This document shows, piece by piece, positions 1 through 6,621 of a stretch of DNA of 15,062 nt. A program made the translations under genes and the position numbers. Below the pieces are notes generated by a model that was given only the letters and a program-made list of their open reading frames with translations, ran no database searches and was not told the DNA's origin. This DNA comes from Chloroflexota bacterium (GTDB lineage: Bacteria > Chloroflexota > Dehalococcoidia > Bin125): the NCBI GenBank assembly GCA_027296805.1, contig JAPUIR010000451.1:1-15062 (forward strand). The letters run 5' to 3'. The first letter of the stretch is position 1, and every line of letters starts with the position of its first letter.

Positions 1-1427
1 TCGTCGATCCGGGCCCAGGTCGATCCCTCGCCCCGCAGCCGAATGCCCGTCTTTTTGAACGCGTTCTTGAGGATGCGCTGGCGCCCCTTCACGATCTCGC
101 CGTCGGTCTGAGGCAGATGCTGGTAGGCCGTGGCCGGCTTCGGCACCAGCGGACCGACTCCCATCACCAACTCGGTCCCGTGGCCGTGGGAGTCCAGCCG
201 AGCCTTGATCTCGATGCCGAGCCGGGCCATCTCCTCCACGTCAGAATCTTCCTCTTCCGGCAGCCCGATCATGAAGTAGAGCTTCAAGCGCCGCATGCCG
301 GCCGCGCCCACGATATCCGCTGCGTGCAGAATGTCGTCCTGGGTCACTGCCTTGTTGATCTTGGCGCGCATGCGCTCGCTGCCGGCCTCCGGGGCCAGGG
401 TGACCGTGCGAGTCCCCCCGCGGGCAAGGACCTCCAGCAGCTCGGGCTGCAGATTGTCGACGCGCAGCGAGCTGACCGAAACCTGCGCCCCGCGCCGGTT
501 GGCCTCGATCGCGAGTTCCGTGAGGTCGGGGTGATCGGCCACCGCGGCCCCCAGCAGCCCCACGCGGTGGGACTGCGTCAGAGCGCGATCGACCTGGTCG
601 AGCAAACCGTCGAGCGGGCGGTAGCGCGGCGGTCGGAAGACGTAGCCCGCGATGCAGAAACGACAGCCCCGTCCGCAGCCCCGCGCCGCCTCGATCAGCG
701 TCATGTTCGATAGCTCGGTGTCGTCGGTCAGGACCGCGGAGATGGCCTCCGTCGTCCCGATCTCTCGCACCCACTGTCGCTCCACTCCACCACCCGCTCC
801 CAGAGCCGGAACGAAGACACCGGGGACGTGTGTCAGCGCGTGGAGCAGATCGGCGCGGCTGCCGCTGGTGTATTCGCGTACGACCTCGACCAGTTGATCG
901 AGGATGGGCTCCGCTTCGCCGATCACGATGGCGTCGAAGCAATCGGCCAGCGGCATGGGGTTGGTGATTGCCGCCGCCCCGCCCGCGATCAGAAGCGGGT
1001 GGCGTTCGTCGCGCTCGCTGGACAGCACCGGGATGCGCGCCGTCCGCAGCGACTGCACGACGTAGTAGTAGTCGATCTCGTAGGTGAGCGTGTACGCAAC
1101 CACCGGGAAGTCCGTCAGGGGGCGCTGAGATTCGATGGTGAGCAGATCCGGGCGCAATTGGGCGTCCGGCGGCGGGTCGAAGAACGCCCGCTCGCAGACG
1201 ACATCCGGCTTCGCGTTGAGCAACTGGTAGATCGCCTGCAGACCCAGGTTGGACATGCCGATGAAATACGAGTTGGGATAGACAAGCGCGAAGGGAAGCC
1301 GCCCGCCCCAGTCTTTGATGATTGTGCCCCGCTCCGATTGCAGCCGGGCTTTGGCGATCGCTCTCTCCGACGTCCGGCTTCGGGACGGCGCGCGTCGGCG
1401 CTGAGCGGTGCGGCTTCGAGAGGCCAT
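1..1427 (-). CDS. Radical SAM protein with N-terminal Radical_SAM_N2 / B12-binding-like domain (3' end cut off)
   Basis: The frame is open from an ATG at 1427 to the left edge, giving about 475 residues without a stop. The ATG is preceded by GGAGA at good spacing. The first ~35 residues are basic and probably disordered. Residues ~44-70 read LPFALVYPNSYFIGMSNLGL, typical of the N-terminal domain of the YgiQ/TIGR03960-like radical SAM group, whose fold resembles a cobalamin-binding domain. The radical SAM core follows, with the cluster motif CGRGCRFC (Cys251, Cys255, Cys258) that binds [4Fe-4S] and SAM. Further on come the strand LAPEAGSERMR and the segment LKLYFMIGLPEEED, as expected of a radical SAM barrel, and near the edge PLVPKPATAYQ. 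The family includes proteins of unknown substrate, so no reaction is assigned. It lies 94 nt after nrdJ on the same strand and may be co-transcribed with it or use its own weak promoter. The C-terminus is not visible. Confidence 0.9.
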   Translation of the reverse strand, partial: MASRSRTAQRRRAPSRSRTSERAIAKARLQSERGTIIKDWGGRLPFALVYPNSYFIGMSNLGLQAIYQLLNAKPDVVCERAFFDPPPDAQLRPDLLTIESQRPLTDFPVVAYTLTYEIDYYYVVQSLRTARIPVLSSERDERHPLLIAGGAAAITNPMPLADCFDAIVIGEAEPILDQLVEVVREYTSGSRADLLHALTHVPGVFVPALGAGGGVERQWVREIGTTEAISAVLTDDTELSNMTLIEAARGCGRGCRFCIAGYVFRPPRYRPLDGLLDQVDRALTQSHRVGLLGAAVADHPDLTELAIEANRRGAQVSVSSLRVDNLQPELLEVLARGGTRTVTLAPEAGSERMRAKINKAVTQDDILHAADIVGAAGMRRLKLYFMIGLPEEEDSDVEEMARLGIEIKARLDSHGHGTELVMGVGPLVPKPATAYQHLPQTDGEIVKGRQRILKNAFKKTGIRLRGEGSTWARID

Positions 1428-1477
1428 CGTTCTCCGCGGAATTCGCCTGTTTTTCACGGCAAGCTTCAGTACTCGCC

Positions 1478-1483
1478 AGTATA
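1478..1483 (-). promoter_or_regulatory. Possible -10 element upstream of the radical SAM gene
   Basis: TATACT on the minus strand lies in the 94 nt gap after nrdJ, about 50 nt before the radical SAM start. It matches five of six bases of TATAAT and stands out in a GC-rich region. No good -35 box is present at 16-18 nt: TTGCTA lies only 13 nt upstream, and the hexamer 18 nt upstream (TTCTGT) is poor. It could be chance, in which case the gene simply belongs to the nrdR-nrdJ transcript. No hairpin terminator was seen in this gap. Confidence 0.25.
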
Positions 1484-1521
1484 GGAGCCGCGTCGATAGC
1501 AACAGAACGCGTACGACACGC

Positions 1522-3324
1522 TCAGCCCAGATCGAGCTCCGACTCCCGGCGCGACAGCACCTGATTGGGCTGCGAACGATCCCGGTACACGGTGATGCCC
1601 TTGCAGCCTTCCCGCCATGCCAGGCGATACGCCTGCGCGATCTCGTCCGCACTGGCGTCGCGAGGGAAGTTGATCGTCTTCGAGACAGCGTTGTCGACGT
1701 GCCGCTGGAAAGTGGCCTGCATGCGTACGTGCCACTCCGGGGCGATGTCGTGGGCGGTGACGAACACCCGCTTTGCGTCCGCGGGGGCGTCCGACCGCTC
1801 GCCAAGCGATCCACCGTGCAGCAGAGCGGCTTGGAGATCGTCGCTCCACCAGCCTTGCGCCGTCGCGATGGCGCGGAAGATTGGGTTCACCTCGGTCAAC
1901 TCTGTCAGCGCCGAGGGGTCGTCTTCGTCCAAGTAGTGGCGACGAATAAACGCCAACGCGAAGATGGGCTCCACGCCGCTCGAGCAGCTCGCGATGATGC
2001 TCAGGGTGCCCGTTGGCGCGATCGTGGTGCGTGTCGCGTTGCGGAACGTGGGTCCGTCCGGTGCGTAGATCGACTCTGGCCAGGCGAGGAACGTGCCCCG
2101 CTCCCGGCCCAGCCGGGCCGAGGCTTGGTTGGCGCGCTCCGCCACGAATCGCATCAGACCGTCCGCGCAGTCGAGGGCCTCTTGCGAGTCATAGGGCAGC
2201 CGCAGGCGGTAGAGGAGGTCGGCGAAGCCCATCACGCCCAGCCCGATCTTGCGCGTGCTCCGGGTCACGTCCGCGATTCGCTCCGACGGATAGTGGTTGG
2301 CGTCGATCACGTCATCCAAGAACTGCACCGCGGTATCGATCGTGCTTCCCAACCGTTCCCAATCGAGCTCGGTGGCCGGCTCCTCCAGCGTCCCCGCTCC
2401 CGCCACGAAGCGGGACACGTTGATCGAGCCGAGTGTGCACGACTCGTGGGGGAGCAGCGGCTGCTCACCGCAGGGATTGGTCGACTCGATCGGCCCGAGC
2501 GCGGGCGTGGGGTTGTCGGCGTTGATGCGATCGCTGAAGACAACGCCCGGGTCGCCCGTCGCCCAGGCTCCCTGGACCAACAGATCGAAGGTTTGCGCGG
2601 CGGGCCGGGTGGCGATCGCCTCGCCTGTGCGGGGGTTGATCAGGTCGTAGTCGGCTCCCGTCTCCACCGCTTCCATGAAGGCGTCGGTCACCGCGACCGA
2701 AAGGTTGAAGTTCTTCAGCGCGTCTTTCTCGGCCTTGGCCTGGATGAAGGCGTCGATGTCCGGGTGGTCGACCCGGAGAATCGCCATATTCGCGCCACGA
2801 CGTTTGCCGCCCTGCTTGATGGCGTCGGTGGCGGCGTCGAACACGTGCATGAACGACACCGGCCCGCTGGCGACCCCGTGCGTCGAATGCACGATGTCGT
2901 TGGCGGGACGCAGATGCGAGAACGCGAAGCCGGTGCCGCCGCCGCTCTGGTGGATCAGCGCGGCGTACTTGAGGGTGTCGAAGATGTCGGTCAGCGAATC
3001 CTCCACCGGCAGCACGAAGCAGGCGGCGAGCTGCTGCGACTCCGTGCCCGCGTTCATGAGCGTGGGAGAGTTGGGCAGGAACTCCAGCTCGCTCATCAGC
3101 GCGTAGGCGTCGTTCGCGAGAGCTTCCGGAGTGGCGCCATGCGACGACTCCGCTTGTGCGACGCTCGTGGCGACGCGCCGGAACAGCTCGTCCGGCGTCT
3201 CCACGATCCGCATCGAGTCGTCGCGCTGGAGGTAGCGCCGTCCCAGCACGAGTCGCGCACTATCGCTCAGCGAGGGCGGTCCGCCGCCGGACGGTGCGCT
3301 CTCAGGCTGCTCTGATTCAGGCAT
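1522..3324 (-). CDS. nrdJ: Adenosylcobalamin-dependent (class II) ribonucleotide reductase, NrdJ type, without a cysteine-rich C-terminal tail
   Basis: The enzyme reduces ribonucleotides to deoxyribonucleotides in the cytoplasm, using adenosylcobalamin to generate a thiyl radical. The 600-residue frame starts at ATG 3324, preceded by GAGGGG. Residues 1-18 are a Ser/Pro/Gly-rich leader with no ATP cone. The 10-stranded barrel follows, with LPNSPTLMNAG at 83-93, Cys102 and Cys296 as the expected active-site redox pair, and NPCGE at 283-287 carrying Asn283, thiyl Cys285 and Glu287. The glycine-rich segment QSGGGTGFAF lies at 126-135, APTGTLS at 436-442, and the closing segment REGCKGITVYRD at 571-582. 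The protein then stops 18 residues later. Many class II enzymes of this group continue with a CxxC/Zn-ribbon tail that re-reduces the active site, and none is present here. The gene lies 15 nt downstream of nrdR, so NrdR control is expected. Family assignment is firm; the mode of re-reduction is unknown. Confidence 0.95.
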   Translation of the reverse strand: MPESEQPESAPSGGGPPSLSDSARLVLGRRYLQRDDSMRIVETPDELFRRVATSVAQAESSHGATPEALANDAYALMSELEFLPNSPTLMNAGTESQQLAACFVLPVEDSLTDIFDTLKYAALIHQSGGGTGFAFSHLRPANDIVHSTHGVASGPVSFMHVFDAATDAIKQGGKRRGANMAILRVDHPDIDAFIQAKAEKDALKNFNLSVAVTDAFMEAVETGADYDLINPRTGEAIATRPAAQTFDLLVQGAWATGDPGVVFSDRINADNPTPALGPIESTNPCGEQPLLPHESCTLGSINVSRFVAGAGTLEEPATELDWERLGSTIDTAVQFLDDVIDANHYPSERIADVTRSTRKIGLGVMGFADLLYRLRLPYDSQEALDCADGLMRFVAERANQASARLGRERGTFLAWPESIYAPDGPTFRNATRTTIAPTGTLSIIASCSSGVEPIFALAFIRRHYLDEDDPSALTELTEVNPIFRAIATAQGWWSDDLQAALLHGGSLGERSDAPADAKRVFVTAHDIAPEWHVRMQATFQRHVDNAVSKTINFPRDASADEIAQAYRLAWREGCKGITVYRDRSQPNQVLSRRESELDLG

Positions 3325-3339
3325 GCGCGCCCCTCGGTC

Positions 3340-3900
3340 TTAGTTCTCGGCCGCGGTCTTGGTCTCGTCGCTCGCGGGCCGGGTAGCGCCGCCGCGGACG
3401 GAATCGAGTCCGGGCAGGGTGGGCTGATCGCCCGGCTCCGAATCGTCGCTGAGCGGCGCATCCCGAACCGCGGCGAGCTCCCGCTGCAGAGCGTCGATGT
3501 TGTCCGGCTGCCGGAACACGGACGCAAAGCGAAAGGCCGCGACGTCGTCGAAGCGGCGGATCTGTTCCAACGTCCACTCGCCGATATCGCCGCTCGAGAC
3601 CTCGCGACGAGACTGATGCACGGCCCGCAGGCGCACCGCTTGCGCGATCCGCTCCAGATCGCTCTGGGGCACCGGTCGCTTGATGAATGCGATCTGGATG
3701 CCGTGCCGCAGCTTCTCCATCTGAAACGGTTCACGGCGACCGTCACGCTTGACCACCGCCGGTTCCAGCTCCGCGGCGCGTTCATAGGTCGTGAAGCGAA
3801 ACTCGCAAGCCGTGCACTCCCGGCGGCGACGGATGTTGCCGTCTTCCGTGCCGCGTGAATCGATCACGCGTGTACCGGAACCGCAGCTCGGACAATTCAT
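3340..3900 (-). CDS. nrdR: Transcriptional repressor NrdR
   Basis: NrdR is a nucleotide-sensing repressor of ribonucleotide reductase genes that binds paired NrdR boxes in their promoters. The 186-residue protein starts with the family's standard MNCPSCGSG. Cys3/Cys6 and Cys29/Cys32 form the zinc ribbon, followed by FRFTTYER at 34-41. An ATP cone occupies roughly 47-137, opening with VVKRDGRREPFQMEKLRHGI. The start is set by this N-terminus although the upstream Shine-Dalgarno is poor (GGTGAG, 13 nt away). Two things are odd. The zinc-ribbon insert is a couple of residues shorter than in the NrdR proteins I recall, and about 45 residues after the ATP cone form an acidic, Pro/Gly/Thr-rich, probably disordered tail, making the protein longer than the usual ~150-160. 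It is followed after 15 nt by nrdJ, its likely target. No clear NrdR box was recognised by eye in the 195 nt before the gene. Confidence 0.96.
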   Translation of the reverse strand: MNCPSCGSGTRVIDSRGTEDGNIRRRRECTACEFRFTTYERAAELEPAVVKRDGRREPFQMEKLRHGIQIAFIKRPVPQSDLERIAQAVRLRAVHQSRREVSSGDIGEWTLEQIRRFDDVAAFRFASVFRQPDNIDALQRELAAVRDAPLSDDSEPGDQPTLPGLDSVRGGATRPASDETKTAAEN

Positions 3901-3907
3901 AACGCGA

Positions 3908-3916
3908 TGCTAGCTC
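3908..3916. repeat. 9-bp direct repeat TGCTAGCTC, copy 1 (nrdR-proximal)
   Basis: The 9-mer TGCTAGCTC, which contains the palindrome GCTAGC, lies 8 bp before the nrdR start. An identical same-orientation copy is at 4023-4031. The two copies bracket the hairpin at 3981-4015. It could be an operator pair or chance. It does not resemble the NrdR box consensus. Confidence 0.35.
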
Positions 3917-3980
3917 ACCCAGCGCCAGATAAGGCGTGGAAGGGACCGCGAAACCCAAGATGTGGGATGGAGGAGAGGGC

Positions 3981-4015
3981 GAGGGGCGACGGCATCTCCC
4001 GAACCGCCGCCCCTC
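3981..4015 (-). terminator. GC-rich hairpin between ftsZ and nrdR (possible terminator without a U-tract)
   Basis: In the minus-strand transcript a 12-nt arm GAGGGGCGGCGG (4015-4004) can pair with CCGUCGCCCCUC (3992-3981). All twelve positions pair, one as G-U, around an 11-nt loop. It is followed by a C/U-rich stretch rather than a run of U, so it is not a textbook intrinsic terminator. Its position 80 nt after the ftsZ stop and 80 nt before nrdR suits a transcript boundary, an attenuator, or a 3'-end stabilising structure for the dcw mRNA. The rest of this 195 nt gap holds an orphan AGGAGGTGG (4062-4070) with no start codon at suitable spacing, and a weak TTATCT (3927-3932) that could be a -10 box for nrdR but lacks a properly spaced -35. 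Confidence 0.5.
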
Positions 4016-4022
4016 TCGGTCG

Positions 4023-4031
4023 TGCTAGCTC
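4023..4031. repeat. 9-bp direct repeat TGCTAGCTC, copy 2 (ftsZ-proximal)
   Basis: Second identical copy of the 9-mer at 3908-3916, 115 bp away, on the ftsZ side of the hairpin. See copy 1 for interpretation. Confidence 0.35.
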
Positions 4032-4095
4032 TCAAGAAGAGCCACGCATACTCGGCGAGTCCCACCTCCTGTTCTAGTTCTCTGCCTCTCTGTCA

Positions 4096-5235
4096 CTACT
4101 GCGCGACCACTCGGCGCTTACGCAGGAAGGCAGGCAAGTCCACGTCGTCGCCGTCCAGGCCCATCTCATCCAACATGTCGGATGACCAGCTACTGCGCTC
4201 CACCTCGACGTCGAGGACCGGAGAAGCGCGGTAGCCCTGGAAGCCCGTCGCGATGACGGTGATCTTGATGTCGTTCTCATCCATGGCCGGATCGATGGCG
4301 GTCCCAAAGATGATCTCCGCCTGCGGATCGACCATGTCCTGAATCACCTTGGCGGCCAGGTTCAGCTCGTTCAGCCCCAAGGAGCCGGACGTCGTCACGT
4401 TGTAGAGCACACGCTGCGCGCCGCTGATGTCGGTTTCCAGCAGCGGACTTGTGATCGCCTCCTGGGCGGCGCAGACGGCACGGCCTTCGCCGGTCCCTTG
4501 CCCGATCGCCATGAGCGCGTGGCCTCCCTCGCCCATGATCTTCTTCACATCCTCGAAGTCCAGATTGACTTCGCCGGGCACCGTGATCACGTCCGAGATG
4601 CCCTGAATCCCTTGTCGCAGGATGTCGTCCGCCATGCGGAACGCCTCCGTCAAGGCCAGCTCCTCTTCCGAGAGCTGAAACAGGCGGTCGTTGGGAATGA
4701 TGATCACCGTATCGGCGTGCTGCTGCAGCAACTCCAAGCCGGCCTCCGCCGCCGCGCGGCGTTGGGCGCCTTCGAAGGCGAACGGCTTCGTCACCACTGC
4801 GATGGTCAGCGCCCCGGCCAGCTTGGCGACCTCCGCCAAGATCGGCGCCGCGCCGGTCCCGGTGCCGCCGCCCATGCCCGCGGTGACGAACACCATATCC
4901 ATCCCCTTGAACGCCTCCTGCAGCTCGCCACGGCTCTCCTCGGCCGCCTTGGCGCCGCGCGCCGGGTCTCCGCCAACGCCGAGCCCGCGCGAGACCTTGT
5001 CGCCGATCCGCATCGTCTCGCGGGAACGGCTGCCTTGGAGTTGCTGCGCGTCCGTGTTCACCGCCAGGAAGTGCACCCCGTTGATGCCCTCCTCGATCAT
5101 GCGGTTGACGGCGTTACAGCCGGCTCCGCCCACTCCCACCACCTTGATCGGCGGGAGACCGTCCAATTCGCCTGCGAACGTCATCTGCGTCTGCACCTTT
5201 CCTGGCCGAACACGGATTTCGTGCTGGTCATCCAT
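4096..5235 (-). CDS. ftsZ: Cell division protein FtsZ
   Basis: FtsZ is the tubulin-like GTPase that polymerises into the Z-ring at midcell. The product is 379 residues from ATG 5235. A TTG seven codons upstream (5256) is in frame but has no better ribosome site, while AAAGGA at 5246-5251 serves the ATG with a slightly long 10-nt spacing. GTP-binding motifs are GGAGCNA at 36-42 and the tubulin signature GGGTGTGA at 122-129. The catalytic T7 loop NLDFEDV is at 224-230. The globular domain ends near residue 334. A linker of only about 30 mainly acidic residues follows, then the C-terminal peptide DVDLPAFLRKRR, the usual docking site for FtsA and other partners. It lies 93 nt after ftsA and is the last dcw gene; the hairpin downstream probably ends or processes its message. 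Confidence 0.98.
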   Translation of the reverse strand: MDDQHEIRVRPGKVQTQMTFAGELDGLPPIKVVGVGGAGCNAVNRMIEEGINGVHFLAVNTDAQQLQGSRSRETMRIGDKVSRGLGVGGDPARGAKAAEESRGELQEAFKGMDMVFVTAGMGGGTGTGAAPILAEVAKLAGALTIAVVTKPFAFEGAQRRAAAEAGLELLQQHADTVIIIPNDRLFQLSEEELALTEAFRMADDILRQGIQGISDVITVPGEVNLDFEDVKKIMGEGGHALMAIGQGTGEGRAVCAAQEAITSPLLETDISGAQRVLYNVTTSGSLGLNELNLAAKVIQDMVDPQAEIIFGTAIDPAMDENDIKITVIATGFQGYRASPVLDVEVERSSWSSDMLDEMGLDGDDVDLPAFLRKRRVVAQ

Positions 5236-5328
5236 TGACTCTCGTTCCTTTCCCAAGGCCCGTGATCCCGCCGCTCACACGCACCTTTGTTGCTGGGTTT
5301 TCCGAAGCGCTTGGCTTCACTGCCGGTC

Positions 5329-6576
5329 TCATTGGGGCAAAAAGACCCTCCCTATCCGGCCCACGCCCCGGATCAGATCCAGCACGTTGGGCGTTTTGGG
5401 CAGCGAGAGGCGCACGCTGGGCCCGCCTGCATCCAGCCCGTCCGTGGTCCAGCGCAGCGCGCCGAGGGTCGTGGCGAAGGCAGCGCTGGAGACCTGGTCG
5501 ACGAGTCCGTACGCCTCATCGGCCACGCCGACGCGGGTGGGAAGGTGGGTCAAGCTCTCCGCCAACTGGGTGATGCCGGGCAGCTCCGCCGTCCCGCCCG
5601 TGAGGATCAAACCCGCGGAGATCATGTCGGCCTGACCGGAGCGCTTCACCTCGACCAAGGCCATCGTCAGAATCTCTTCGATGCGAGCCTGCACGATCTC
5701 CGCGATCAGCTGTCGCGAGAACTCCCGTTCCTCCTCGCCCCCGAAGGCCGGGAGCCGGACCGGCGCCCCGCCCGCCGTGTCGGGCAGCGCGCTGGCATGC
5801 TCCGTCTTGGCCGCCTCGGCGACATCGAACGGGCAGCGCAGCCCCACGACCAGGTCCCGGGTCACGTGCACGCCGCCGATCGGCAGCGAGGCCGTGTGCA
5901 GGATCGATCCTTCGCCGTAGATCGCCAGATCGGTGGCGCCGCCGCCGATATCGATGTGGACCGCGCCCTCCTGCATCTCTTCGGGATGCAGGACGTAAGC
6001 GGACGTGACGACCGGCGAAGCGAGCAGGGCGTCGACTTGGACGCCCGCCGCCTCGACACACTTCGTCAGGTTCTGAATCGCACTGACCGCGCCCGTGACG
6101 ATGTGCATCTCCACATCCAGGCGCTGGCCGTGCATGCCTTCCGGGTCACTGACGCGATCTTGGCCGTCGACCACGAAGTAACGCGGCAGGGCATGCAGCA
6201 TCTCGCGGTTGCTCTTCAGGCTCACCGTGCGGGCGGCATCGATCACGCGCTGGATATCGTCCGCGCTGATGGGCTGGCCCGCGTCCGGAATCGCCACGAT
6301 GCCGCGATTGTTGAGCGCGGAGAGATGGGCCCCGGAGAAGGCAATCGCGGCGGACAGGATACGGGTGCCAGACGAGGTCTCCGCCTTCTCGACGGAGACC
6401 TGAATCGCCGCCGTGGCCTTGGCGATGTTGCTGATCTGCCCTTTGTCCACGCCCTGGGAGGGAGTGACGCCCACGCCCAGCACCCGCAACATGCCGCGCT
6501 CGTTGATGTCGCCGACCAAGGTCGCGATCTTCGTGCTGCCCACGTCGATCACGGCGAATGCCGCGCCTCTGGTCAT
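5329..6576 (-). CDS. ftsA: Cell division protein FtsA
   Basis: FtsA is an actin-like ATPase that tethers FtsZ filaments to the membrane and signals to the later divisome. The product is 415 residues from ATG 6576, with AAGGAG at 6585-6590 as ribosome site. The actin-fold nucleotide motifs are visible: phosphate loop 1 AVIDVGSTKIATLV (8-21), phosphate loop 2 HIDIGGGATDLAIY (207-220) and the adenosine motif LILTGGTAELPGI (323-335). The 1C subdomain lies at about 85-165 in place of actin subdomain 1B. The last residues, NVLDLIRGVGRIGRVFLPQ (397-415), form a basic amphipathic helix of the membrane-targeting type. Between 262 and 285 is a Gly/Pro/Glu-rich insertion of variable type. It lies 45 nt after ftsQ and 93 nt before ftsZ, the common ftsQAZ arrangement. 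Confidence 0.97.
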   Translation of the reverse strand: MTRGAAFAVIDVGSTKIATLVGDINERGMLRVLGVGVTPSQGVDKGQISNIAKATAAIQVSVEKAETSSGTRILSAAIAFSGAHLSALNNRGIVAIPDAGQPISADDIQRVIDAARTVSLKSNREMLHALPRYFVVDGQDRVSDPEGMHGQRLDVEMHIVTGAVSAIQNLTKCVEAAGVQVDALLASPVVTSAYVLHPEEMQEGAVHIDIGGGATDLAIYGEGSILHTASLPIGGVHVTRDLVVGLRCPFDVAEAAKTEHASALPDTAGGAPVRLPAFGGEEEREFSRQLIAEIVQARIEEILTMALVEVKRSGQADMISAGLILTGGTAELPGITQLAESLTHLPTRVGVADEAYGLVDQVSSAAFATTLGALRWTTDGLDAGGPSVRLSLPKTPNVLDLIRGVGRIGRVFLPQ

Positions 6577-6621
6577 GCTTCGTGCTCCTTCCTCGTGCCG
6601 CGGGCCGCCGCCCCGCAGCCG

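Noticed and set aside
828..1484. 218-codon plus-strand open frame at the left side
   Set aside because: Opposite the radical SAM frame that contains the CxxxCxxC motif; no domain of its own.
1408..3315. 635-codon plus-strand open frame opposite nrdJ
   Set aside because: Antisense shadow of a clear NrdJ in a high-GC genome. It is rich in Arg, Gly and Val with no recognisable domain.
3916..4070. Small minus-strand open frame of about 50 codons starting at a GTG inside AGGAGGTGG, between ftsZ and nrdR
   Set aside because: The GTG is part of the Shine-Dalgarno-like sequence itself, so it has no spacing, and the product shows no recognisable feature. The next ATG gives only five codons and lies 14 nt from the site.
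3901..4095. NrdR boxes before nrdR
   Set aside because: I looked for paired ACAC-ATAT-GTGT-like sites and found none convincing. A scored motif scan would be needed to rule out a weak pair.
5236..5328. Terminator or promoter between ftsA and ftsZ
   Set aside because: Only a short GAAGC/GCTTC inverted repeat around AAGCGCTT is present, too weak for a terminator, and no convincing -10/-35 pair was seen.
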